From assembly GCA_026393575.1 (NCBI GenBank), contig JAPKZX010000056.1, positions 1-50,889 of the forward strand: a stretch of 50,889 bases of DNA. Direction: 5' to 3'. The notes beneath the pieces are model-generated. The model made no database searches and had not been told where the DNA came from. It worked only from the letters and a program-made list of their open reading frames with translations. A program made the translations under genes and the position numbers. This document shows, in pieces, positions 26,299-34,843 of this stretch. Within the stretch, counting starts at the first letter, position 1; each line of letters starts with the position of its first letter. This DNA comes from Actinomycetota bacterium. Its GTDB lineage: Bacteria; Actinomycetota; Acidimicrobiia; Acidimicrobiales; Ilumatobacteraceae.

Positions 26299-27179
26299 TG
26301 ACCGGGCGTTTTGCTCCATCACCAACTGGTGAATTACACGTAGGCAACCTACGCACCGCTTTAACTGCATGGGCTAGTTGTGTTGCGCGCGGTGAAGACT
26401 TTCTGGTGCGAATGGAAGACCTTGATCGTGTGACATCGTCGCCCGAATGGTCGAGTAATCAATTGCAATCACTATCTGCCATTGGCATCACATGGGTGGG
26501 CGAGCCTGTAGTGCAAAGCGAACGGTTTGCGCTGTACAACGATGCCATCGCACAACTACATGCCCAAAACTTGGTGTACGAATGCTTTTGCACGCGCCGC
26601 GAAATTGCAGAGGCAGTGGCTGCACCACATGGAGGCCCCGTGTTGTATCCAGGCATCTGTGCAGACCTCACTGAAGCCGAACGTGAAACGAAGCGACAGG
26701 AACGAACCGGAGCATTGCGGGTGCGAAGTGGTGGAGGCACAGAGACTTTCACAGACCGAGTACACGGAGAAGTAACTGCACCGGTAGACGACGTGGTGCT
26801 TCGGCGAAATGATGGTGTGCCTGCATACAACGTGGCTGTAGTTGTAGATGACGCAGTGCAGGGCATTACCGAAGTAGTGCGCGGTGCAGACCTGTTGCAG
26901 ATCACAGCATCACAAATGCGATTGCAAAAACTCTTGGGGTTGCCGGCAGTGCAGTACGCCCACGTACCACTAGTAGTGAATACCGATGGTGACCGATTAG
27001 CGAAGCGAGACCAAGGCATCACGTTGCCTCAATTGGCGGGCATGGGCGTGAGCGCCACTGGAGTGCGCAATGTGTTGTGGGCAAGTCTGGGTCAGGATGG
27101 GCGCGAGGTGTATGAATTCTCATGGGATGCCGTTTCACGTGAGCCGTGGGTGTCACCATGGAGCAATGGGAAATCTTGA
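26298..27179 (+). CDS. gluQ: Glutamyl-Q tRNA(Asp) synthetase
   Basis: A 293-residue paralogue of the GluRS catalytic core lacking the anticodon-binding domain. In characterised members it glutamylates the queuosine of tRNA(Asp). The HIGH-type motif reads SPTGELHVGN (His14), the zinc site is CFC...YPGIC (Cys96, Cys98, Tyr117, Cys121) and the KMSKS equivalent is DRLAKRDQ. GTG 26298 is fixed by the conserved TGRFAPSPTG start. The length is normal. It is coupled by one-base overlap to the antitoxin gene, an unusual neighbour probably reflecting insertion of the toxin-antitoxin pair upstream. Confidence 0.93.
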   Translation: MTGRFAPSPTGELHVGNLRTALTAWASCVARGEDFLVRMEDLDRVTSSPEWSSNQLQSLSAIGITWVGEPVVQSERFALYNDAIAQLHAQNLVYECFCTRREIAEAVAAPHGGPVLYPGICADLTEAERETKRQERTGALRVRSGGGTETFTDRVHGEVTAPVDDVVLRRNDGVPAYNVAVVVDDAVQGITEVVRGADLLQITASQMRLQKLLGLPAVQYAHVPLVVNTDGDRLAKRDQGITLPQLAGMGVSATGVRNVLWASLGQDGREVYEFSWDAVSREPWVSPWSNGKS

Positions 27180-27759
27180 AGCCATACTCGGATACGAAGG
27201 CGCGGTAAACGCCGGAGACGCCACGCTTGTTGCACCAGACATTATTCGCATGCCGTTCTGGACTCCTGAATTTTGCGCAACAGTGATTCGAGCTGCACAG
27301 GCTGCAGGTGGTTTTGCTCACCAAGCCGACGACCCAGTACCTGGCTATGAAATTTCGTTAGCCGCAATTGCGCCACGCTTGTTTGAGGCAGTGGAGCAAG
27401 ACATTGGCATGCGGATGTGGCCAGCGATTCAACAGTGGTGGCCACTTGTTGATTACCACGGCCTGCGAGATGCATTCGTGATTCGATACGCAATGGGCGA
27501 GCAAGAAGAACTGCGCATGCATCATGATGTGGCTCAAGTGAGTGCGAGCATAAGACTAAATGAAGATTACGACGGTGCCCTTCTTGAGTTTCCAAGACAG
27601 AACTTCACTAATGCAGATGTATCTGTTGGAGACGCGTTGGTGTGGCCAAGTTTGGTGACGCACCCTCATGCCAGTACGCAGTTAACTCGTGGAGAAAAGT
27701 ACAGCTTGACAATTTGGTGTGAACTACCAATGCCCATGGATGGCGTCCGCTCGTACTAA
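27166..27759 (+). CDS. 2-oxoglutarate/Fe(II) oxygenase, prolyl-4-hydroxylase-like
   Basis: A 197-residue double-stranded beta-helix oxygenase. The iron ligands are visible as HHD (H-x-D type) in ELRMHHDVAQVSASIRLN and the distal His in THPHAS; the 2OG-binding basic residue is the Lys/Arg of TRGEKYSLTIW. The short WPSLVTHPH stretch between is typical. ATG 27166 is used because homology-like sequence begins there; a longer frame upstream overlaps gluQ. It overlaps the end of gluQ by 14 bases and ends before a strong terminator. Substrate unknown. Confidence 0.82.
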   Translation: MGNLEAILGYEGAVNAGDATLVAPDIIRMPFWTPEFCATVIRAAQAAGGFAHQADDPVPGYEISLAAIAPRLFEAVEQDIGMRMWPAIQQWWPLVDYHGLRDAFVIRYAMGEQEELRMHHDVAQVSASIRLNEDYDGALLEFPRQNFTNADVSVGDALVWPSLVTHPHASTQLTRGEKYSLTIWCELPMPMDGVRSY

Positions 27760-27761
27760 TG

Positions 27762-27793
27762 AAAAGGAGCGGCGCAATTGCACCGCTCCTTTT
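27762..27793. terminator. Bidirectional intrinsic terminator
   Basis: A perfect 11-bp stem (27762-27772 with 27783-27793; arms AAAAGGAGCGG and its complement) surrounds a 10-base loop. The plus-strand 3' arm ends in TTTT and the minus-strand equivalent also ends in TTTT, so it can stop transcription in both directions. It directly follows the oxygenase stop codon. Confidence 0.9.
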
Positions 27794-27878
27794 ATCCAGG
27801 GGTTTGTGACTGACAAATGTCAGCCTGGCCTCGTCAATTCTTAGTGTACGTAATTGTCCAGCAGTTGCAAACAAACAA

Positions 27879-27909
27879 CAATGCCGGTGGAAGAAATCCA
27901 CCGGCATTG
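27879..27909 (-). terminator. Probable terminator of the minus-strand tRNA-like gene
   Basis: A perfect 13-bp stem (27879-27891 with 27897-27909) has a 5-base loop. Read on the minus strand it is followed by TGTTGTTTGTTTG, a T-rich tract, whereas the plus-strand flank is not T-rich. It lies about 75 bases downstream of the tRNA-like gene at 27984-28058. Between the two hairpins (27794-27878) I see nothing coding. Confidence 0.8.
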
Positions 27910-27983
27910 ACTACTAGACATTTCCCCACTTCGTCACTGTGGGTGAGAGCTGGCACGAGCACCAAGTTCTTCGTTCGTTTTGT

Positions 27984-28058
27984 TGGAGCCCAGAGCCGGA
28001 GTCGAACCGGCGCCCCTGGGTTGACGAGGCCAGAATGCTGCCGTTACACCATCAAGGC
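27984..28058 (-). tRNA. tRNA-like gene with irregular anticodon arm, isotype undetermined
   Basis: 75 nt on the minus strand ending in encoded CCA. The acceptor GCCTTGA pairs with TCTGGGC (one G-T, one T-T mismatch). T8, A14, the GG of the D-loop and A21 are present, and a perfect T-arm (GCCGG-TTCGACT-CCGGC) follows. The anticodon stem pairs only over four bases (CTGG/CCAG). Allowing a C-C mismatch leaves an 8-base loop, CTCGTCAA, instead of seven, so no standard anticodon can be read. The discriminator is T. It could be a degenerate tRNA, one carrying an indel, or a genuine tRNA with an enlarged loop. It was not taken as tmRNA because the element is far too short. Confidence 0.6.
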
Positions 28059-28109
28059 GCCACGCGAAATGTGTGCGGGGCTTTTGGGATTGGGCAGGAC
28101 GAAGTGGGG

Positions 28110-29660
28110 TTAGGAGCGTTTACGGACGCGAATGGCTTTTTCCGCAGCATTACGACAATGGCCGTCTTCTAACGAAAACTTCCAGCCGTGCAATGTGCAT
28201 ACCAAATCGTCGCCATCGATTTCACCAAACACGCTGAGATCTGCGTTGCGGTGTGGACACCGACGCTGCACTTCGTAATCACCAATCACAATGTCTGATT
28301 CATCTGAAGGAACACCGAGCAACTTGTTCTTAGCTTCGGATTCCGTCCGCGTCATGCGCTCTACAGATAATGACTTGAAGAAGTTGTAGATGTACTCGTT
28401 GTATTCGCCAGCACGCCAGGCAGTGAATCGAGCCGAGAGGAACAACGCGTTCGACCAATCAACAGCTCGCTGCGCCACAACATTTTCTACAAGGTCTCGC
28501 GCGATGTCAAAACGGAATGAAAATGGCTCTCCCGCATGCTGCTGCACGGTTCCATCAACAAAATTTAAATAGATGGCAAGATCGCCGGCATTGAGCAAAC
28601 AATTAGCGCCGATGCCAGCACGTACTTGTGGTGCCATTGCCATCAGTGGCTCCCACCACAACTTCAACGTGCCAATAAGATCTGTTGGCTCCACTGCCCA
28701 TGCATTCTTTTGTTCATGTAGCCAGCTGTCGAAGTCGGCCTTGTAGTTGCGTAGGTACTCAGCTTTATGAGTGAAGATGCGCGTGATCTCTTCACCAGAC
28801 ATTGGTTGTTCCACCGTGACGCCGCCACCGAGAACCGTGAAACTGGTACCAGGAATTGTGGTGGCTGCATTCAAACGACCTTCGTCGGCCATGCGTCGTT
28901 GGAATTCAGTTTGATCGGGGAAAATGCTGGCTTCATCGCCAGTGATCATGTTGAGATGAAAAAGATCATCATCTAAGAAACATGGCGGACCAGCAGATGG
29001 CACCACAGTGGTTGCGTTAATCGCTTCCACGTAACGAAGCGCCCGTGAAAACTGACTCTCTACTTTGTCGACACACAGTTGTTTCTTTTCTGCAGCATCC
29101 ATTTCGTACACCATGGGATACCAAATAGCGCCAGAGAACTGCAGCCAGTGCAGATCTACAGGGCCGTGCGAGCGCAATGCACCAAGATCATTAGTGCGAC
29201 AATCATTCTGATTCACTAGTCGCGCATCACCGTCGGACACGACCAATGCAGAGTCGCCCGCAGGGCCATCGGTAATTGACGACTCTGGATGAATTGCAAT
29301 AGTGACACCTGGAGCAATTTCTTGTTCAACACCTTTGATGGTGCGAACGAATTGACGGAAACCAAGTTTGTTGTACTCGCGTTCAAGTTCACGTGTGGGG
29401 AAATCTGGCAAGAGCACGGTGGTGTTCTTGTTCATCTTTTCTTTTAGGAAAGGAATATCGAAATGGTCGCCATGAAGATGAGAGATGTAGAGAAAATCTG
29501 GATTGCAGATGTCATGCACTACATCTTCTGGCAACTGATCATTACGAGGAAAAACACACCATGAAGAAAAGAAGGCAGGGACAAACCATGGGTCGCACAC
29601 GATGGTGATTCCACGCGTGCGAATGAGAATGCCAGCGTGGCCAATGGAGATGGCCTGCAT
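28110..29660 (-). CDS. Metallo-beta-lactamase-fold protein with C-terminal Rieske [2Fe-2S] domain
   Basis: A 516-residue two-domain protein. The N-terminal UlaG-like MBL fold has the metal motif HLHGDH (His61, His63, Asp65, His66) after GHAGILIRTRGITIVCDPW. The C-terminal end has a Rieske cluster site, C-P-H (Cys468, His470) and C-T-L-H (Cys488, His491), with GWKFSLEDG after it. MBL plus Rieske is known from CMP-sialic acid hydroxylase-like proteins, where the Rieske domain is N-terminal; here the order is reversed. An oxygenase or hydroxylase activity is inferred, substrate unknown. It starts 3 bases after the DUF2510 gene and is followed by the tRNA-like gene on the same strand. Confidence 0.85.
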   Translation of the reverse strand: MQAISIGHAGILIRTRGITIVCDPWFVPAFFSSWCVFPRNDQLPEDVVHDICNPDFLYISHLHGDHFDIPFLKEKMNKNTTVLLPDFPTRELEREYNKLGFRQFVRTIKGVEQEIAPGVTIAIHPESSITDGPAGDSALVVSDGDARLVNQNDCRTNDLGALRSHGPVDLHWLQFSGAIWYPMVYEMDAAEKKQLCVDKVESQFSRALRYVEAINATTVVPSAGPPCFLDDDLFHLNMITGDEASIFPDQTEFQRRMADEGRLNAATTIPGTSFTVLGGGVTVEQPMSGEEITRIFTHKAEYLRNYKADFDSWLHEQKNAWAVEPTDLIGTLKLWWEPLMAMAPQVRAGIGANCLLNAGDLAIYLNFVDGTVQQHAGEPFSFRFDIARDLVENVVAQRAVDWSNALFLSARFTAWRAGEYNEYIYNFFKSLSVERMTRTESEAKNKLLGVPSDESDIVIGDYEVQRRCPHRNADLSVFGEIDGDDLVCTLHGWKFSLEDGHCRNAAEKAIRVRKRS

Positions 29661-29663
29661 GTT

Positions 29664-30074
29664 TTAGCCCTGTGGTTGGTCAGTGGATTGCTTGCCACCG
29701 GTTGCAACATGCTCGGTCCATGCCGAACCGTTCCAGTAGCGAAGCTCGAAGCGACCCGATGGATCTTTGTACCAATTAGCTGGAGCAGCTTGTCCACCCG
29801 AGGTGGCGCCGGTTTGAGCTGCAGCGAAAGTAGAAGGAGTAGCGGCAGCAGCAGTGGTTGGAGTACCAGTAGCTGAGACGATCTGTTCTGCTTTCATGCC
29901 CGGGTGAGCAGTGATGGGCACACTGCCAGCATGACGAATGAATGCATGGAACCAGGCAGCACCGTCGTATGCAATGTGCACAACTTCCCAGCCCTGGCTG
30001 GAACGGCGAGTGAGTTCGGCGGCTAATTCGTGTGGATTACGGACAGATTCGGAAACAACGTCGTATGTGAACAT
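29664..30074 (-). CDS. Small protein with DUF4177-like N-terminus and C-terminal DUF2510
   Basis: A 136-residue soluble protein. The N-terminus (TYDVVSESV...SQGWEVVHIAYDG) has the pattern of DUF4177-type domains. An Ala/Thr-rich linker follows (about residues 70-105), and the end is a DUF2510 motif (ANWYKDPSGRFELRYWNGSAWTEHV), which is largely confined to actinobacteria. It lies between the ABC ATPase gene and the MBL-Rieske gene on the same strand with short gaps. No function is known for this arrangement; DUF2510 often marks membrane-associated or secreted actinobacterial proteins. Confidence 0.75.
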   Translation of the reverse strand: MFTYDVVSESVRNPHELAAELTRRSSQGWEVVHIAYDGAAWFHAFIRHAGSVPITAHPGMKAEQIVSATGTPTTAAAATPSTFAAAQTGATSGGQAAPANWYKDPSGRFELRYWNGSAWTEHVATGGKQSTDQPQG

Positions 30075-30083
30075 GAATACAGA

Positions 30084-30833
30084 CTAGTGCTGTTCGCCGT
30101 CGTGTTCGCCTGCAGGGTCTTCGGTTCGTACCAAGCCATCTACGTTGATGCCATCTGTGCCGCCGTCGTAGACCAAGCGCCCATCGCGTAGGGCAATGAT
30201 GCGACCAACGGTGTGTACAAACGAAAGTTCATGTGTGGCCACCACCACTGTGGAGCCCTGTGATGTGGCGTCGGCCAAGAGTTCAAGGAGCGCTTCTTTA
30301 CCTGATGCGTCGAGACCAACAAATGGCTCGTCGACAAGTAGCACATCGAACGGACGAATGAATCCCAATGCGATTGCTGATTTTTGTTTTAGACCACGAC
30401 TGAACCTGTTTGGCATGTCATCTGCACGATCGTACAAACCAAGATGACCAAGAAGATCTGCTGCAGTTTGTTCCCACGTTTCTACACCGTGAAGTCTCGC
30501 GACGTATTCCAAGTGTTCCCACAATGTGAGGTCGTCATAAAACGTGGGTTGGTCTGCAATGAAGCTCAGCGATGCGCGCGCTGACAGTGAACCTGCTGTG
30601 TGGCCGGCAATAGAAACAGAACCTGTTGTTGCATCGAGCAAACCAGATGCAATGCGGATAAGAGTTGTCTTGCCAGAACCATTATGACCAATGAGGGCAA
30701 CGCGTTCACCAGTTGCAATGTCAAACGAGATGGGGTCTAACGCGGGCGCGGTGCCGTATGACTTCGACACATTCGCGATGCTGAGTGCGTGCTGTTCTTT
30801 TGGTTGTGGTGTGTTGCGTCGTTGGCGAGCCAT
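30084..30833 (-). CDS. ABC transporter ATP-binding protein
   Basis: A 249-residue ATPase of the ABC-2 exporter (CcmA) type. Walker A is GHNGSGKTT, the Q-loop is within FIADQPTFYDDL, the signature is RFSRGLKQKSAIALG (a degenerate LSGGQ as in CcmA-type exporters), Walker B is VLLVDEPFVGLD and the switch His is in VVATHELSF. It starts two bases after the stop of the 561-residue membrane protein, its likely permease. The exported substrate is unknown. Confidence 0.92.
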   Translation of the reverse strand: MARQRRNTPQPKEQHALSIANVSKSYGTAPALDPISFDIATGERVALIGHNGSGKTTLIRIASGLLDATTGSVSIAGHTAGSLSARASLSFIADQPTFYDDLTLWEHLEYVARLHGVETWEQTAADLLGHLGLYDRADDMPNRFSRGLKQKSAIALGFIRPFDVLLVDEPFVGLDASGKEALLELLADATSQGSTVVVATHELSFVHTVGRIIALRDGRLVYDGGTDGINVDGLVRTEDPAGEHDGEQH

Positions 30834-30835
30834 AA

Positions 30836-32521
30836 TCAGATACTTTCTGTTCGAGTAGAAGCTTTGCTTTGTTGTTGTGCGTTACGGAACCACTTGTGAA
30901 TGGCATCGCGCTGGCGCACCCAACCAGCAATCAATGTGAGAAACATGAAGACACCAAGTGTTGCGCGCAATGTATTGCTAAAGACTTGAGAATTGTTTTC
31001 AACACTTAGGCGAAGTGCAAGCACTGGTGCGCACGAGACAATGGCCACTGCAGGTGGCCAGGCCGCACGAATGACATTTCCGATGCCGCTCATTTCTGGC
31101 GGCAATGCAAGAGCTTCGTTTGCGCCACCCACTGGGTCTGGTGCACCTTTCACGGCGTTAATGCTTGCCCCAGCAACGCCACCTAAAAGTGCAGGAATAC
31201 CAAGGAGAAATGCATATCCCACCGTGCTGACAGCGGGTTCAAGCACAATCGCAACAAATACTCCGGCAAAGAGGAATGGCAGCGTTACTACAGCAGGAAC
31301 AATCAAGTGTTTTGTCATGAGTAGTCCACGCTCTACGGGAAGTGCGTCTGTGCGATCTGGTTGATCTACTTCTTGAGACAATGGCTCAACAGCATCGAGA
31401 CCCACAACGAACAACAAGAGTCCGGCAACAACAATTGCAGGAGTAGTGCCACGGTATGCCAACACAAGTGCACCGGCTGCGCTCATGGTGAGAAGTTTCA
31501 TACGAATAATGCGGCGAAGTGGGAAATGCGCAATGCTGCGAAAGCCACGGCCAACAACAATGTCTCGACGCAATAACGATGGCACTTTTACCCACGGCTT
31601 TACTCGCATGTGTTCTTGGCTGAGTTGACGACGCAGCAAAACAACGGTGCGAATATCTTGCAACGTAACTGCAAACTTTAATTGCGATACAAGTGAGCTG
31701 CGTCGCGACAATGCTTCAAGCGACAGACGACCCGTAAGTGAAACCGCAACAGCAGTGATGAGAAGCACTACAACAATTGCCACAATGTCTGGCACGTGTA
31801 CACCGTTCAACCACCACCTACTGATGCTGCCAATGAAATCAAACGGTCCTGCAATAGATGAGCCTGTGAATGTGACTGCACTTTGCCACGCCAGAATGCA
31901 CACACCAATTGATGTGGTAGCCCAGCGTGGAATTGCTAGCGCATGAATAAGGAGTGCGGCTACGACAAAGAGTGAAGCAAGTAATGCGCCGGCAATCGCG
32001 CCGTACAAAGCCCACAGTGCAAGCGAAGTACCTGCCGATGTAATGCGTCGACCTAAAAGTTGATTAGCCGTGCCACCAGCAATTGCGCCGGCAAACGCAA
32101 ATGTTCGCAATCGTTGAATAGCGGGGTGGCGAAGAACTGCAGCATGTTCGATGGGCGACAACAACACATGTCGAACCTCTGCTTCTTCCACCGCAATGGG
32201 GCCGCCATTGGCACCACTACGCAAACCAATGAACACCACGAGAGCTGCGATGAACCCCACTACATGGGGCGTATAGGCAGTGACGTCGCGAAGGGCTTGA
32301 CCTGTGATCTGCTCGTCGCCCGCCACGGAAGACAGGAACAAAATGGCGCCACCGCCCATAAATGCGGCCAAATAGACCCTGTAGAGGGCCTCAAACCACT
32401 CGATGGCCTCCACCCGGTGACGGCGGCGTTGCCCACGCATGTCGCGCAGGGCATCGAGACCAAGCTGGGGAGAATTCACCCCTTCATCCTGCCACTTTGA
32501 GTGGGTAATCCCCATTGCCAC
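30836..32521 (-). CDS. ABC exporter permease-like membrane protein
   Basis: Up to 561 residues with about twelve hydrophobic helices arranged in two groups around a central cytoplasmic region (LRRDIVVGRGFRSIAHFPLRR). That layout, and tight linkage to the ATPase gene, mark it as the membrane partner of an ABC-2 type exporter. The start is uncertain: ATG 32521 and ATG 32515 lack a ribosome site, while GTG 32479 has AGGATGAAGG just before it. The gene is divergent from dsbB with a 60-base gap that must hold both promoters. Confidence 0.72.
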   Translation of the reverse strand: MAMGITHSKWQDEGVNSPQLGLDALRDMRGQRRRHRVEAIEWFEALYRVYLAAFMGGGAILFLSSVAGDEQITGQALRDVTAYTPHVVGFIAALVVFIGLRSGANGGPIAVEEAEVRHVLLSPIEHAAVLRHPAIQRLRTFAFAGAIAGGTANQLLGRRITSAGTSLALWALYGAIAGALLASLFVVAALLIHALAIPRWATTSIGVCILAWQSAVTFTGSSIAGPFDFIGSISRWWLNGVHVPDIVAIVVVLLITAVAVSLTGRLSLEALSRRSSLVSQLKFAVTLQDIRTVVLLRRQLSQEHMRVKPWVKVPSLLRRDIVVGRGFRSIAHFPLRRIIRMKLLTMSAAGALVLAYRGTTPAIVVAGLLLFVVGLDAVEPLSQEVDQPDRTDALPVERGLLMTKHLIVPAVVTLPFLFAGVFVAIVLEPAVSTVGYAFLLGIPALLGGVAGASINAVKGAPDPVGGANEALALPPEMSGIGNVIRAAWPPAVAIVSCAPVLALRLSVENNSQVFSNTLRATLGVFMFLTLIAGWVRQRDAIHKWFRNAQQQSKASTRTESI

Positions 32522-32581
32522 TTAGAGCAGAGACTGCCCATGTGACCCTGTTTTCGCCCTGGCACCCGACAGAATAGAACG

Positions 32582-33139
32582 GTGAATAACGAAGCCGTGC
32601 AACTCTTCAGTGCCATCTTGGCGCTGGCCACATTGGCCGGGGGTGTTGTCACTTTGTTTGCCATGTTGTTCGGCAGCAGTCAACAGTGGGCCGAGAACTG
32701 GCTGCTTCAGATTCGTGCGTCCGGATTGTGGTTGATCTGCATGATCACCACTGGTGCCATGGTGGGCAGTTTGTATTTCAGCGAAAACGTTGGGTACGCG
32801 CCATGCAAGTTGTGTTGGTACCAGCGCATCTGCATGTACAGCATCGCGATTATTTCTTTTGTTGCAGCAATTCGAAAAGACAACAACATTGCTCGCTACA
32901 CCATTGTTCTTGCACCTATCGGATTACTTGTTGCTACGTATCACTATCTCCTTGAGTGGTTTCCAACATTGGAATCGAATGTGTGCAGCCTTGATGTGCC
33001 ATGCACCGCTGTATGGTTCCGCGAACTCGGATTCGTAACGCTGTGTTTCATGGCCGGCTGTGCTTTTATTACAGTCATTGCAATCTCTCTCGCGATTATC
33101 CGCGAACCAGTTTCAACAACTACAAGCCAGGAGCAGTAA
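32582..33139 (+). CDS. dsbB: Disulfide bond formation protein DsbB/BdbC
   Basis: A 185-residue membrane protein with four core helices plus one N-terminal helix. Redox pairs are CKLC (Cys75, Cys78) in PCKLCWYQR and C-x5-C (Cys135, Cys141) in VCSLDVPC, facing the extracytoplasmic side. It passes electrons from extracytoplasmic thiol oxidase to quinone. The start is GTG 32582. It is immediately followed by a thioredoxin-fold gene (TAA then ATG), its probable partner. Confidence 0.92.
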   Translation: MNNEAVQLFSAILALATLAGGVVTLFAMLFGSSQQWAENWLLQIRASGLWLICMITTGAMVGSLYFSENVGYAPCKLCWYQRICMYSIAIISFVAAIRKDNNIARYTIVLAPIGLLVATYHYLLEWFPTLESNVCSLDVPCTAVWFRELGFVTLCFMAGCAFITVIAISLAIIREPVSTTTSQEQ

Positions 33140-33829
33140 ATGGCACAGAATGAACGTAAGAAGAAAAAAGCTTCTAGCGGCGACAGCATGAGGACAATTC
33201 TTTATGTCGTCCTAGTCGTTGTTGGCATTGCAGGTGCAGTAGCACTTGGCACCAGCGGCGGTTCAAGCGACACCACTACCGACACAGTTGTCACCGTTCC
33301 TGGTGGCGTGCAACCTGCTGAGTATCAAAAAGTTTCATCGACCGGTGGTTTGTTGGCGCCGTTGCCAGAATCTGGTGCAGATACTGAGACCGGCAAGAGT
33401 GTTGCTGTACTCAAGGGGTACGACCTTCAAGGACGACCCGTAACGATTGATCCTGCAGGCGAAGGAAAGGCCACCATGGTGGTGTTCCTCGCGCATTGGT
33501 GCCCACACTGCAACCGTGAGATACCTGTGTTGAACAAATGGCGCGAGAGTGGCGAAGTACCAACTGGGTTGCGCGTTGTTGGTATCACCACTGGTTCTAA
33601 GGCTGATCAGGCCAACTGGCCGCCATCAAAATGGATGACTGCAATGAAGTGGCCATTTGAAGTGATGGCCGACAGTGAAGCCCAAGAAGCCGCTGCGGCA
33701 TATGGCGTGGCTGGGTATCCGTTCATTGCTTTCGTGGGAGCAAATGGAAAAATCACTGCTCGAACCTCGGGTGAAATACCTGTTGAGCAGCTTCAGATTT
33801 ATGCAAACGGAGCCGTTGCTGCGAAATAG
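33140..33829 (+). CDS. Membrane-anchored TlpA/DsbE-like thioredoxin-fold protein
   Basis: A 229-residue protein with a short basic N-terminus, one membrane helix (residues about 17-37), a Ser/Thr-rich linker and an extracytoplasmic thioredoxin domain. The active site is Cys121-Pro-His-Cys124 in FLAHWCPHCNREIP. The C-P-H-C dipeptide is that of oxidising DsbA proteins rather than the C-E-P-C of resistance-type reductants, which together with the adjoining dsbB suggests a role as disulfide donor. Cis-Pro lies in VAGYPFIAFV. Confidence 0.88.
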   Translation: MAQNERKKKKASSGDSMRTILYVVLVVVGIAGAVALGTSGGSSDTTTDTVVTVPGGVQPAEYQKVSSTGGLLAPLPESGADTETGKSVAVLKGYDLQGRPVTIDPAGEGKATMVVFLAHWCPHCNREIPVLNKWRESGEVPTGLRVVGITTGSKADQANWPPSKWMTAMKWPFEVMADSEAQEAAAAYGVAGYPFIAFVGANGKITARTSGEIPVEQLQIYANGAVAAK

Positions 33830-33868
33830 CACCAGAGTTTCTAGAGAACTGTCGTAGCCTTGCCAACC

Positions 33869-34813
33869 GTGGCAACAACACACAAACGCATTGGGTTCTT
33901 CGGACCATTCGGTACTTTCACCGAGCAAGCACTGCAGACGCAGGCTGACCTTGCTACGGCTGAATTAGTTCCGTTTCGTTCAGTACCAGATGTGCTTGAT
34001 GCAGTTGCAAACGGCGACGTAGACGCTGGCTTTGTACCGATTGAAAACTCCATTGAGGGAACCGTTAACTTCACTCAAGACGCGCTTATCTTTGATTACG
34101 AATTACTGATTCAACGCGAAGTTGTTTTAGACATTGAGCACTGCTTGTTGGCACGCAAAGGTACAACTCTTGCGGATGTCACCACTGTTCACTCCATACC
34201 TGTTGCAACTGCTCAGTGCAGTGGCTGGCTGCGTACGAACTTGCCAAATGCTGACGTACAAGTTGCAAACTCCACTGCTGATGCTGCACGCACTGTTGGA
34301 AGAATTGGCGCTGAAGAAACTGGAATGGCTGCACTGGCTCCAGCAAATGCAGCAGCGTTGTATGGACTAGAAGTAATCGCACGCGACATTGCGGATCATG
34401 CCGGTAATCAAACGCGTTTCGTTTTGGTTGCGCGCGACGGAATTCCTGCACCAACTGGTCACGACAAAACAGGCATTGTTGTTTTTCAACGTGCTGATGA
34501 ACCAGGAAGTTTGATTTCTATTCTGCAAGAGTTTGCAGCACGTCGAATTAACTTGAGCTTGTTGTCGTCTCGGCCTACAAAAGCAGGTGGGCTTGGAGAT
34601 TACTGCTTCATTATTTATGCCGATGGCCACGTGGGTGATGAATTGATGGCCGACGTGTTACGTGACCTACACACCAAACAGGGTGGCGTGAAATTCTTGG
34701 GCTCGTACCCCGCCGCAGGGGAGCAGGCCCACTCGGCCCGCGAACATGCTGACAGCCGTTGGAAAGACGCCGACGATTGGGTGAGCCATTTGCGGACCCA
34801 AATTCGCGACTAG
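33869..34813 (+). CDS. pheA: Prephenate dehydratase
   Basis: A 314-residue monofunctional enzyme converting prephenate to phenylpyruvate for phenylalanine synthesis. The catalytic domain has FFGPFGTFTEQAL, VPIENSIEGTVN and the NQTRFVLV motif with the essential Thr. The ACT regulatory domain starts near TGIVVFQRADEPGSL and contains SSRP where ESRP is usual, so phenylalanine binding could differ slightly. GTG 33869 or TTG 33860 could start it. No chorismate mutase domain is present. It ends just before tRNA-Ser(UGA). Confidence 0.93.
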   Translation: MATTHKRIGFFGPFGTFTEQALQTQADLATAELVPFRSVPDVLDAVANGDVDAGFVPIENSIEGTVNFTQDALIFDYELLIQREVVLDIEHCLLARKGTTLADVTTVHSIPVATAQCSGWLRTNLPNADVQVANSTADAARTVGRIGAEETGMAALAPANAAALYGLEVIARDIADHAGNQTRFVLVARDGIPAPTGHDKTGIVVFQRADEPGSLISILQEFAARRINLSLLSSRPTKAGGLGDYCFIIYADGHVGDELMADVLRDLHTKQGGVKFLGSYPAAGEQAHSAREHADSRWKDADDWVSHLRTQIRD

Positions 34814-34843
34814 TCAGCGCCGTCGCCCGATAGCGTGTCGGAC

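Noticed and set aside
26459-27022. 187-residue frame antisense to gluQ
   Set aside because: Low-complexity Ser/Arg/Thr composition, no ribosome site and full overlap with an intact conserved gene.
27984-28058. Considered as the 3' end of a tmRNA
   Set aside because: The element is complete at about 75 bases with its own acceptor pairing; there is no tag-peptide frame or pseudoknot region upstream.
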